From Bacteroidales bacterium UBA3764 (lineage in GTDB: Bacteria > Bacteroidota > Bacteroidia > Bacteroidales > UBA932), in assembly GCA_002371115.1 (NCBI GenBank), contig DFFY01000095.1, positions 1 to 15,965 of the forward strand: 15,965 nucleotides of DNA, given 5' to 3'. The translations under genes were made by a program, and so were the position numbers. Below the pieces are notes generated by a model, which did not search any database, was not told the DNA's origin, and saw only the letters and a program-made list of their open reading frames with translations. Below, in pieces: positions 1-5,756 of the stretch. Position 1 is the stretch's first letter, and each line of letters opens with the position of its first letter.

Positions 1-335
1 GTGTCCATCATGCCCGGCATGGAAGAACGAGCGCCGGAGCGGCAGCTGACAAGAAGCGGGTCGTTTTCATCACCGAATTTCTTGCCCATGATCTTTTCCG
101 TAGCTTCCAGTGCTGCAGCCACATCCGCTTTCAATTCCGGAGTGTAACCGCCACCCAGCCGATAGTACTCGGTGCAGCATTCGGTGGTGATGGTGAAACC
201 TGCGGGAACGGGCATGCCCAGAAGGTTCATCTCTGCCAGGTTGGCGCCTTTGCCACCCAGCAGCTCTCTCATCTTGCCATCGCCCTCGGCGTGCTTTCCG
301 CCAAAGCGATAGACTCTTTTCTTAATTTCTGCCAT
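1..335 (-). CDS. ppdK: Pyruvate, phosphate dikinase, N-terminal part (runs off the window)
   Basis: PPDK interconverts pyruvate, ATP and phosphate with phosphoenolpyruvate, AMP and pyrophosphate in the cytosol, and in anaerobic Bacteroidales works in PEP/pyruvate metabolism. The 111 visible codons start MAEIKKRVYRFGG. They carry the nucleotide-binding N-terminal motifs of the family: GGKGANLAEM (about residues 27-36), a Pro-Ala-Gly-Phe-Thr-Ile-Thr segment (about 43-49) and SCRSGARSSMPGMMDT (about 96-111), the last being the family's highly conserved SxRSGAxxSMPGMMDT block. The ATG at 335 is supported by the normal family N-terminus and by a Bacteroidota -7 element at 377-384, which leaves a leader of roughly 35 nt. 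The C-terminal phosphohistidine and PEP-binding domains lie outside the window. Identification is secure. Confidence 0.96.
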   Translation of the reverse strand, partial: MAEIKKRVYRFGGKHAEGDGKMRELLGGKGANLAEMNLLGMPVPAGFTITTECCTEYYRLGGGYTPELKADVAAALEATEKIMGKKFGDENDPLLVSCRSGARSSMPGMMD

Positions 336-376
336 AAATAATATATTAGTTTAAAGTACATTTGCGCGTAATCATG

Positions 377-407
377 CAAATATACAATTATTTTGGCAAA
401 ACCGAAA
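377..407 (-). promoter_or_regulatory. Probable ppdK promoter
   Basis: Read on the minus strand, TATATTTG (384 down to 377) matches the Bacteroidota -7 consensus TAnnTTTG. TTTC at 407-404, exactly 19 nt upstream, is one base off the -33 TTTG. Transcription would start near 370, 35 nt before the ppdK ATG. Confidence 0.55.
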
Positions 408-421
408 GAAAAGATTATTGA

Positions 422-441
422 ACTATATATAGTCCCCCCCC
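422..441. repeat. 12-bp palindrome next to an 8-C tract
   Basis: ACTATATATAGT (422-433) is a perfect palindrome, followed directly by eight C (434-441). It lies between the GT8 stop codon at 456 and the ppdK promoter. There is no open reading frame across it, so slippage of the C tract would not shift a protein. On the minus strand it sits about 25 bp upstream of the ppdK -33 position, where a regulator could bind. Confidence 0.5.
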
Positions 442-455
442 AAAAAGAGGTTGCG

Positions 456-1403
456 TCAGACGGCCGACAGGCTCCGGAAAGACTCCGGAGCCACTGTAAG
501 CCGTGCAGCCTTACGAATTAGGTTAGTAATCGCGTCATGAGTGTTTTTAATGGCAGTCGGGTTTTGCAGGTATGACTGCCGATACGAACGTATCTCCTTA
601 TCAAATCCTGAAGCGGCTGCATATCTCCAGAAAAGACTGTCATAAGGGACACATTCATTTTGCCATGGTTTGGAAACCCAGCAAAAGTGCACGATTTTAG
701 GGTCATCCATGTGCTGAATACAATCCGAGGGCATGGCGTTCCATTCCGGGTCCAAATAATGGATTTCCTGCCGACAGAGCGCATTGAGCCAATCCTGACA
801 AGGGACCACCGTATCCAAATGGGTCTTTGCCCACAAATCCATGAAACGTGCGGCGAAATGCTGCGAACGATACTGCACACAATTGAGAAGCAGGACGCCA
901 GAATTGACATAATTTTGGTGGTCAACACCAATATAAGTGTCAATATAACGCAATACCGGAGAGACCTTCTGAATGCTCGAGTCCACCACGGCACCTACGA
1001 GTTTTGTGCCCAAATACTCCCGGTAAAGACAGGAAATATCTCCTGTTACTACCAAATCGGTGTCCAAACAGACAGCCTTGTCGTACTGTGGGAACAAATC
1101 AGGAATGAAGAAGCAGAGATTGTTGGTAAGGGTAGCGTAGGCGCCGGGATTGGACTGTTGGAGGGTTTGCACGACGGGTAAAAGGGGCAAGCATGCTGCA
1201 AGTGGATTAAATTCAATGCAAAAACCAGCCTCTGCAAGGGCAAGAATCCGATTTCGCTTGTCCTCAGAAATGTCGTCAAAAAGGATATGCACCTGATAGG
1301 TATAGTCCGGAGAAGCATTTTCTTTGATGGAACAGAGCGCAGTGGCCACGAACGGCGACTGAGCGTCGTTCGCAGTGAAAAAGATGGGAATAACGGTTTT
1401 CAT
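456..1403 (-). CDS. GT8-family glycosyltransferase
   Basis: This is a retaining, metal-dependent glycosyltransferase of the GT8 type that transfers a hexose from a nucleotide sugar, most likely onto a cell-surface glycan such as LPS core or O-antigen. The 315-residue length fits the family. Visible motifs are the N-terminal strand VIPIFFTANDA, the DxD metal site in CLDTDLVVTGD (Asp114 and Asp116), YVNSGVLLLN (165-174), CQDWLNAL (202-209) and the C-terminal metal/UDP motif with His239 and KPW (245-247). There is no signal peptide or membrane segment, so it should act at the cytosolic face of the membrane. It stands alone, not in a polysaccharide cluster, and is divergent from a LytTR regulator. 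Its base composition is visibly more AT-rich than the genes to the right, which may reflect transfer. Donor and acceptor cannot be told from sequence. Confidence 0.9.
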   Translation of the reverse strand: MKTVIPIFFTANDAQSPFVATALCSIKENASPDYTYQVHILFDDISEDKRNRILALAEAGFCIEFNPLAACLPLLPVVQTLQQSNPGAYATLTNNLCFFIPDLFPQYDKAVCLDTDLVVTGDISCLYREYLGTKLVGAVVDSSIQKVSPVLRYIDTYIGVDHQNYVNSGVLLLNCVQYRSQHFAARFMDLWAKTHLDTVVPCQDWLNALCRQEIHYLDPEWNAMPSDCIQHMDDPKIVHFCWVSKPWQNECVPYDSLFWRYAAASGFDKEIRSYRQSYLQNPTAIKNTHDAITNLIRKAARLTVAPESFRSLSAV

Positions 1404-1431
1404 CTTGCGCTGCCTTACAGGTTCGTGGAGG

Positions 1432-1439
1432 CAAATTTA
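1432..1439 (-). promoter_or_regulatory. Probable GT8 promoter -7 element
   Basis: TAAATTTG on the minus strand (1439 down to 1432) matches TAnnTTTG. The -33 position, 19 nt upstream (1459-1462), reads TTTC, one base off consensus. This gives a leader of about 20-25 nt before the ATG at 1403. Confidence 0.5.
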
Positions 1440-1470
1440 CCACATGTACAGGGCTGGAGAAAATAAAAGT

Positions 1471-1535
1471 TACAGGGACGAGCGTTTTGTGACAAAAAAC
1501 CGCATTTAGGGATAAAAATGACAATTTAGGGACGA
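1471..1535. promoter_or_regulatory. AGGGA direct repeats, candidate LytTR binding sites
   Basis: Three copies of an AGGGA core lie in the spacer between the divergent GT8 and LytTR genes: 1474-1478, 1508-1512 and 1528-1532. The last two are part of ATTTAGGGA repeats starting at 1504 and 1524, exactly 20 bp apart. LytTR domains are known to bind pairs of direct repeats about two helical turns apart, so the spacing fits. The third copy covers the position where the -33 element of the LytTR promoter would be (1528-1531). Assignment to this regulator is inference. Confidence 0.5.
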
Positions 1536-1550
1536 AATAAAATTTATTCG

Positions 1551-1558
1551 TATCTTTG
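1551..1558 (+). promoter_or_regulatory. Probable LytTR gene promoter -7 element
   Basis: TATCTTTG matches TAnnTTTG and lies 20 nt before the ATG at 1579. The -33 position reads AGGG instead of TTTG and is occupied by one of the AGGGA repeats, so this promoter may depend on, or be blocked by, a bound regulator. Confidence 0.6.
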
Positions 1559-1578
1559 TCACAGCAAATTAGTGACCG

Positions 1579-2391
1579 ATGAAAGCCATTGAACGGACCT
1601 TTTACAAGATACCTTCCGCCGTGATGTTTGTCACGGTAGTTCCCCTCTTTTACTTTTTGTTCGTACTCGCCTACAATCCCTTCGACATCTCCACATTCCT
1701 TGCAGCAAACCAGGGACGGTTCACACTGAACCTGATTATTTGCACGCTCATTGTATTTGGAGTGATGACCCTCTCGCGCGGGCTGCTCTTTCTTCTGCGC
1801 CGTACACTGGACCTCAACTGGTCACTCTATGTACTATGGTGCACCGGAGAGGTGGTTGTCATGGGACTCTTCATGTCCATTCCCATGGGGATAGGCTGGG
1901 CCAGCACCCACACGTATTTTAGCGCCATGAGCCTCTGTGTCCTGTACACCGCCGCCATTCTGGTCTTCCCGCTCGCCATCCTCACCATGGCCGTGCAGCT
2001 GCATGTGCTGGGCAAACGTGCCCGCCTGGCTCCCATGATAGACGAGCGCACGCTCATCCGCTTCTACGATGAACAAAAGCGGCTCAAAATCGTGCTCAGT
2101 TCAGAAGCCATCCTCTATCTGGAGGCGGAAGAAAATTACGTCCACATCATTTACCTGGACAACAACCGCGTAAAAGAATATACACTCCGTTCTTCCATGC
2201 GTGCCTTGGAAGAAGCCGTCGCCCGGCATGGGCTCATTCGCTGCCACCGGTCTTTCTTCCTGAATCCGGTGCACGTTGAGCTCCTCCGTAAGGACGCAGT
2301 CGGATATGCCCTGGCGCAGTTGGACAGGGTGGAAGTGAAACAGATTCCGGTTTCCAAGCGTTATTATGATGCGCTGGCCGCCCTGCTGTAA
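1579..2391 (+). CDS. Membrane-anchored LytTR DNA-binding regulator
   Basis: This 270-residue protein has an N-terminal membrane domain with about four hydrophobic helices (roughly residues 13-31, 49-73, 82-103 and 119-143) and a C-terminal LytTR DNA-binding domain (about 169-270). LytTR signatures are ILYLEAEENYVHI (178-190), the RSSMRALEE helix (204-212), LIRCHRSFFLNP (219-230) and IPVSKRYYDAL (256-266). There is no receiver domain and no histidine kinase next to it, so it is not a classical two-component response regulator; such membrane LytTR proteins are common in Bacteroidota and are thought to sense through the membrane domain. It is divergent from the GT8 gene, and the shared spacer has AGGGA direct repeats, which suggests that it controls itself and the glycosyltransferase. 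The signal is unknown. Confidence 0.88.
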   Translation: MKAIERTFYKIPSAVMFVTVVPLFYFLFVLAYNPFDISTFLAANQGRFTLNLIICTLIVFGVMTLSRGLLFLLRRTLDLNWSLYVLWCTGEVVVMGLFMSIPMGIGWASTHTYFSAMSLCVLYTAAILVFPLAILTMAVQLHVLGKRARLAPMIDERTLIRFYDEQKRLKIVLSSEAILYLEAEENYVHIIYLDNNRVKEYTLRSSMRALEEAVARHGLIRCHRSFFLNPVHVELLRKDAVGYALAQLDRVEVKQIPVSKRYYDALAALL

Positions 2392-2415
2392 ACAACTGAA
2401 CTTTAGGCGGTTAAA

Positions 2416-2461
2416 CTTACACTTTTGTAAATAAATATTTTTATTTATGGGGAATTGTAAG
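2416..2461. repeat. AT-rich nested inverted repeat after the LytTR gene
   Basis: CTTACA (2416-2421) pairs with TGTAAG (2456-2461). Inside it ATAAATA (2431-2437) pairs with TATTTAT (2442-2448) across a TTTT loop. It starts 25 bp after the LytTR stop codon and could be a weak 3'-end structure, or the AT-rich upstream part of the small-RNA promoter beginning at 2467. It lacks the GC-rich stem of a good intrinsic terminator. Confidence 0.35.
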
Positions 2462-2466
2462 AAAAA

Positions 2467-2497
2467 TTTGTTTTTAGAATAAAAAATTGTAACTTTG
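2467..2497 (+). promoter_or_regulatory. Consensus Bacteroidota promoter of a small RNA
   Basis: TTTG (2467-2470), exactly 19 nt, then TAACTTTG (2490-2497): a full match to the Bacteroidota -33/-7 consensus and one of the two best promoters in the window. The expected start is near 2503. No plus-strand gene follows, only a short structured stretch and a terminator. Confidence 0.8.
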
Positions 2498-2502
2498 CCC
2501 TT

Positions 2503-2587
2503 GGACTCCGAGCAATTCGGATCCATTTGTTAAGTTCGTTTTATATACCTGAACGGCACCCTTGGGGAGGGGTGCCGTTCCCTTTTG
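2503..2587 (+). ncRNA. Candidate small non-coding RNA, about 85 nt
   Basis: A complete transcription unit lies in the 310-bp gap between the LytTR gene and the GH53/thioredoxin operon. A consensus promoter ends at 2497. The expected RNA begins with GGA and folds into a 5' hairpin: GGA (2503-2505) with TCC (2522-2524), C2506 bulged, and TCCGA (2507-2511) with TCGGA (2517-2521). A single-stranded AU-rich linker (about 2525-2550) follows, then an 11-bp GC-rich terminator (2551-2580) with a short T run. The transcript contains no ATG. The next genes are on the opposite strand, so it is not a leader or riboswitch of a following gene. Short promoter- and terminator-bounded RNAs of this layout are described in Bacteroidales (for example the Bacteroidales-1 motif), but I cannot assign it to a family. 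Exact ends are estimates. Confidence 0.65.
2551..2587 (+). terminator. Intrinsic terminator of the small RNA
   Basis: GAACGGCACCC (2551-2561) pairs perfectly over 11 bp with GGGTGCCGTTC (2570-2580) across an 8-nt loop, followed by CCTTTT. The T run is short, but the stem is very stable. Confidence 0.8.
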
Positions 2588-2621
2588 GTCAATAACATCC
2601 TGACAATCAACAAGATACAGA

Positions 2622-2652
2622 AAATCCTCGGCGCAAAAGGAGCCGAGGATTT
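2622..2652 (-). terminator. Intrinsic terminator of the GH53-thioredoxin operon
   Basis: A perfect 11-bp stem, AAATCCTCGGC (2622-2632) with GCCGAGGATTT (2642-2652), with a 9-nt loop. On the minus strand the stem runs into TTTT followed by CTGT, about 50 bp beyond the thioredoxin stop at 2702. It is nearly symmetric, so it may also catch plus-strand read-through from the small RNA. Confidence 0.8.
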
Positions 2653-2701
2653 ATAGCAAAACATTATAAATCAATCACTTACCAACCAGCCCCAACCAGG
2701 G

Positions 2702-3211
2702 TTATTTGAGCTGGGCGGGAATCTTGGAGAAGACCACGGTGGCGAACTGGACGCGGCCGTCCGGGCCGATGAGATAGGTGGCGGGAATCCACTGGACGTG
2801 GTAGGCGGAACCCACGGCGGACTTCTTCTTGCCGCCGGCGTCGAAGAGCTGCACGCCGCCCAGGGCGTTCTCCCGCACGTAGGAAGCAAACGCCTCCCAC
2901 TTCCGGTCGAAAGAGACCGAGACAAACACCACCTTGGCGGGGTCCGCAGCGGCTTGAGCTGCCTTAATCTCAGGCATCTCCTCACGGCAGTCCGGGCACC
3001 AGGAGGCCCAGAAATGCAGCACCACCTGCTTGCCGCGGAAATCGGACAGGGAAACCGAACGGCCGTCTATATCCTTTAAGGTAAAGTCCGGGGCTACCGT
3101 TCCCGGAGCAAGCAGGTCCTTCCCGTACACCACGTCCGGGTCCTCCTCCTGCTGTGCAAAAGCCGCAACTCCTACCAGGAGCGCGGCCATAAGAGTAAAG
3201 AATCGTTTCAT
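2702..3211 (-). CDS. TlpA/ResA-like periplasmic thioredoxin-fold protein
   Basis: This 169-residue thiol-disulfide oxidoreductase of the TlpA/ResA/AhpC-TSA type probably reduces or remakes disulfides in exported proteins. It has a signal peptide (MKRFFTLMAALLVGVAAFAQ, cleavage likely after Ala19 or Gln20), the family N-terminal motif APDFTLKDIDG (40-50), the redox site WCPDC in FWASWCPDC (67-75) and the cis-proline loop WIPATYLIGPDG (141-152). The reading frame extends upstream to 3430 into the GH53 gene, but the ATG at 3211 gives the signal peptide and lies 4 bp past the GH53 stop, so it is the natural start. Pairing with GH53 is close enough for one transcript. The mature GH53 enzyme has few cysteines, so a direct chaperone role is not obvious. 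The partner is unknown. Confidence 0.88.
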   Translation of the reverse strand: MKRFFTLMAALLVGVAAFAQQEEDPDVVYGKDLLAPGTVAPDFTLKDIDGRSVSLSDFRGKQVVLHFWASWCPDCREEMPEIKAAQAAADPAKVVFVSVSFDRKWEAFASYVRENALGGVQLFDAGGKKKSAVGSAYHVQWIPATYLIGPDGRVQFATVVFSKIPAQLK

Positions 3212-3215
3212 ATAC

Positions 3216-4397
3216 TTAGTCTGCAAAAACATCCATGACAGATGTAGGCTTGCCACCCGTGGTGAACGCGCCCATTCCATAGGCATTCCACCATCCGGAC
3301 TGGGAAGTACCCGTGAGCCGGGTAAGTTCAGTGGGTTTGGTATATACTTCCGGACGCCAGGAGCCATCCACCTCCGGCTCCCAGTAGAACACACCGGCAC
3401 AGCCGTCAAGCTTCTTTGCCTCGTCCACAAAGGACTTCAGTACCTGCCTGGCCGCAGCCTCTCCGGAAGGGGTTTTAACCCCCACCTCCGCCACCATCAC
3501 CGGAACTTTCAGGGAACCGGACAGGGTGCGGATAGCAGCAATGGCACGTGAATTGGCCGTGGCTGCATCCAGCTGCGTTTTTCCGTCCCATGCTTCCTGC
3601 GGATAGTGAGACAGGGCCACCATGTCAAACTTGCCACCCTGGTCCTTTAAACTGGAAAAGAACCAGCTGGCATGGGACACATCAAATGCATTGTTCAGGT
3701 GCGGCATTACCTTCGCCTCCGGGAAAAGGGCCTTGGCTGCATTGTAACCGGCCATATACAGTTTCACAAAACCGGCCAGTTCGCTGCCTTTATTATTATA
3801 GTTAACCTGGCCGATAGGGAACAACATGCCCACGCGGGTCTCGTTGCCAATCTGAATCCAATTCACGGATACACCCGCATCCTTCAGGGCCTTGAGCACC
3901 TCCGTAGTGTGGTCCGTCACGTGCTGGCACATTTTGGTCATATCCGCTTTGTCCGCCTCCCAGGCCGCAGGAATCTTCTGGCGGGAAGGGTCTGCAAAGA
4001 AGTCACTGTAATGGAAGTCCACCATGAGCGGAAGGCCCGCCGCCGTCACTTTTTTGCCCACGGCTACCACATCCTCCTTGCCGCTCCAGCCCTTGTACGG
4101 GTTCACCCACACGCGCAGGCGGATGGCATTGACGCCGCAATCCTTGAGCACGTCCAGCAGCGCAGCGGAAGTGCCGTCCTTCTTGACGAATTTACGCCCG
4201 CCGGCCTCCATTTCAGAAGCCCAGCCAATGTCCGCGCCCTTGGCAAAGGCGGGAACTTCGATGGTGGAACCTTCCGGGGTAGGATCCACCGGTGCAGGGT
4301 CTACGGGCGTAGGGGCCGGAGTAGGGTCCGGAGTATTGGCTGTAGGATTACAGGCAAAAACGGCGAACAGGGCCGCCAGGAGTGCAATTTTCTTCAT
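3216..4397 (-). CDS. GH53 arabinogalactan endo-beta-1,4-galactanase, lipoprotein
   Basis: This 393-residue glycoside hydrolase family 53 enzyme should cleave internal beta-1,4-galactosidic bonds in the galactan side chains of pectin (rhamnogalacturonan I). Residues 1-16 form a lipoprotein signal with lipobox Cys16 (AVFAC), followed by a Pro-Thr rich linker (about 18-42) that would hold the enzyme off the membrane. The catalytic domain starts near residue 50. GH53 motifs are RLRVWVNP (93-100), DFHYSDFFADPSRQ (127-140), QIGNET with acid/base Glu186, and MVAEVGV with nucleophile Glu304. Near the C-terminus GVFYWEPE (335-342) and SGWWNAYGMG (367-376) are typical. It is first gene of an operon with a TlpA-like protein. 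No SusC/SusD pair or other galactan gene lies beside it, unlike classic galactan utilisation loci. Function is confident; cellular side (periplasm or surface) is not. Confidence 0.94.
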   Translation of the reverse strand: MKKIALLAALFAVFACNPTANTPDPTPAPTPVDPAPVDPTPEGSTIEVPAFAKGADIGWASEMEAGGRKFVKKDGTSAALLDVLKDCGVNAIRLRVWVNPYKGWSGKEDVVAVGKKVTAAGLPLMVDFHYSDFFADPSRQKIPAAWEADKADMTKMCQHVTDHTTEVLKALKDAGVSVNWIQIGNETRVGMLFPIGQVNYNNKGSELAGFVKLYMAGYNAAKALFPEAKVMPHLNNAFDVSHASWFFSSLKDQGGKFDMVALSHYPQEAWDGKTQLDAATANSRAIAAIRTLSGSLKVPVMVAEVGVKTPSGEAAARQVLKSFVDEAKKLDGCAGVFYWEPEVDGSWRPEVYTKPTELTRLTGTSQSGWWNAYGMGAFTTGGKPTSVMDVFAD

Positions 4398-4401
4398 GGC
4401 G

Positions 4402-4432
4402 GCAAGTTAGCGAATTTTACGCGAAAAACAAA
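4402..4432 (-). promoter_or_regulatory. Probable promoter of the GH53-thioredoxin operon
   Basis: On the minus strand, TTTG (4432 down to 4429) is followed after exactly 19 nt by TAACTTGC (4409 down to 4402), which departs from TAnnTTTG at two positions. Only four bases separate it from the ATG at 4397, so transcription would start at or very near the start codon. Confidence 0.5.
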
Positions 4433-4437
4433 GCGCG

Positions 4438-5085
4438 TCAGCGGTAAAGTTCCCGTAACACCGCCAGCGACCGCACCTGGATGGCCGATTCCGTATGATA
4501 CGACAAATACTGCAACAAACTGTCGCAGAGCGCATTCCGCGCGGAACCAGTCAACGGGACAAGCATCGATTCCGTAAAACTGGCCTGCAAAAAAGGTTTG
4601 AGCTCCTGCAGGTGCTCCTTGGCGAACGGGGCCACATCGTCAAACGTGGGCCTGAACCCCAGCGCCCCCGCCAGTTCCAGCAGGAAACGGATGTGAAAAT
4701 TGGAAAAATCGGCCTCCAACGCATTGAGCGTAAGGATGGAGCCGATGCACCACTCGTACAGGCCTTCCTCAAAAACGCCCTCCCGGACGGTGCGGAACAG
4801 CACCTCCGACAAAAAAAGCGTCATGGTATTCTTGTGCAGGTTGCCCCGGATGCCGGACAGACCGTCCTTGAGCAGGATGTTCCTGAGGCTCCAGAGGGTG
4901 GATTTGGGGTTCTCCACCACATCGGCCTCCAGGATATTCAGCGGCAGGAAGAGGGCCATGGCCTGTTTCTTCCCGGGCCGCACCATAAACCCGCGCCGGC
5001 CGTATTCCCGCGAGAGGGTGTGCACCACTACCGCGTTCTCCCCCACCTTGGTGGTGGCCAGGACTATGAGCTCAATGCTGTTCAC
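4438..5085 (-). CDS. recO: DNA repair protein RecO
   Basis: RecO anneals single strands and, with RecR, loads RecA onto SSB-coated DNA in the RecF pathway of gap repair and recombination. The N-terminal OB-fold is recognisable in IVLATTKVGENAVVVHTLSREYGRRGFMV, a pattern of a hydrophobic strand, a Gly-Glu turn, then an SREYGR turn as in other Bacteroidota RecO. The rest is helical and ends SLAVLRELYR. I chose the GTG at 5085 because family members begin just before this first strand; it yields 215 residues and overlaps the rdgB stop by 14 bp. A GTG at 5106 would add seven residues (MPWRNTF) with no family match. No cysteine zinc cluster is seen. It is co-transcribed with and probably translationally coupled to rdgB. 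Confidence 0.85.
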   Translation of the reverse strand: MNSIELIVLATTKVGENAVVVHTLSREYGRRGFMVRPGKKQAMALFLPLNILEADVVENPKSTLWSLRNILLKDGLSGIRGNLHKNTMTLFLSEVLFRTVREGVFEEGLYEWCIGSILTLNALEADFSNFHIRFLLELAGALGFRPTFDDVAPFAKEHLQELKPFLQASFTESMLVPLTGSARNALCDSLLQYLSYHTESAIQVRSLAVLRELYR

Positions 5086-5698
5086 GAAGGTATTCCGCCA
5101 TGGCACGAAGGGCCTTGCCGCGGTGTGAGATGGTGTTTTTCACCTTTTCTCCCAGCTCCGCATTGGTTTGGGTATAACCCTCCGGAATAAAGATGGGATC
5201 ATAGCCAAAACCACCGTTTCCATGCTTCTGAGTGGCGATACGGCCCTCCATGATCCCGTCGAAGAAATGGTGCACGCCGCCTATAATTAGCGTTACAGAC
5301 GTGCGGAAGCGGGCCGTGCGCCCCGCCTTGGCCGTAGAGATGCCGTTGGTGCGGGCCATGGCGGCCTCTTTCTCACGGCGGGCCATTTCGCTCAGGAGCT
5401 TATCCATATTGGCATCGGCATCCCGCGAAGGACCGGCGTAGCGGGCCGTTTCCACACCCGGGGCACCGCCCAGGATATCGACCTCCAAACCGGAATCGTC
5501 CGCAAAACAGTCCAGACCGGTCTTTTTATAAATATAGTCTGCCTTTTGTTGGGAGTTGGCGCGTAAGGTAGTTCCCGTTTCCGGGATTTCTTCCGTAATT
5601 CCTACTTCTGCGGGGGTAACGAGCTCAAACCCCTCGCCCAGAATGGCGGCTGCTTCCTGCAGTTTACCAGGATTGCCCGTTGCAAATACAATCTTCAT
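5072..5698 (-). CDS. rdgB: RdgB/HAM1-family (d)ITP/XTP pyrophosphatase
   Basis: This enzyme hydrolyses non-canonical purine triphosphates (dITP, ITP, XTP) to monophosphate and pyrophosphate, which keeps deaminated purines out of DNA and RNA. At 208 residues it shows all signatures: IVFATGNPGKLQE (3-15), the catalytic FADDSGLEVDILGGAPGVET (65-84) with Asp67/Asp68 and the following ARYAG, GFGYDPIF (163-170) and ISHRGKAL (190-197). Between the helix ending LLSEM and the FRTS strand there is an insert (about 106-130) roughly 14 residues longer than the corresponding loop in E. coli RdgB. The gene is first in a pair with recO; both protect genome integrity, so the pairing makes sense. Its promoter is back-to-back with that of the protease gene. 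Confidence 0.95.
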   Translation of the reverse strand: MKIVFATGNPGKLQEAAAILGEGFELVTPAEVGITEEIPETGTTLRANSQQKADYIYKKTGLDCFADDSGLEVDILGGAPGVETARYAGPSRDADANMDKLLSEMARREKEAAMARTNGISTAKAGRTARFRTSVTLIIGGVHHFFDGIMEGRIATQKHGNGGFGYDPIFIPEGYTQTNAELGEKVKNTISHRGKALRAMAEYLREQH

Positions 5699-5720
5699 AC
5701 TACATACTAATTAACCGCCG

Positions 5721-5728
5721 CAAAGTTA
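5721..5728 (-). promoter_or_regulatory. rdgB-recO promoter -7 element
   Basis: TAACTTTG on the minus strand (5728 down to 5721), 22 nt before the rdgB ATG at 5698. It is one half of a perfect inverted repeat, GCAAAGTTA (5720-5728) with TAACTTTGC (5742-5750), whose other half is the -7 element of the divergent protease gene. No TTTG is seen at -33. Confidence 0.65.
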
Positions 5729-5741
5729 GCACATTTTTTGT

Positions 5742-5749
5742 TAACTTTG
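5742..5749 (+). promoter_or_regulatory. S41 protease gene promoter -7 element
   Basis: TAACTTTG, seven nt before the ATG at 5757. Bacteroidota transcripts start about 5-8 nt after this element, so the mRNA should be leaderless or nearly so. The -33 position is occupied by the inverted -7 element of rdgB. Confidence 0.65.
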
Positions 5750-5756
5750 CGCTGTC

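Noticed and set aside
470..492. 8-bp hairpin GGCTCCGG with CCGGAGCC as a GT8 terminator
   Set aside because: It lies within the last codons of the GT8 gene, and no T run follows the stem on the minus strand, so I do not call it a terminator.
2101..2526. 141-codon open frame on the minus strand
   Set aside because: Antisense to the LytTR gene and crosses the small-RNA promoter; no domain.
3212..3430. N-terminal extension of the thioredoxin-like protein
   Set aside because: It overlaps the GH53 coding region and hides the signal peptide that begins at ATG 3211.
3672..4577. 301-codon open frame on the plus strand
   Set aside because: Antisense to GH53 and runs into recO; no family motifs.
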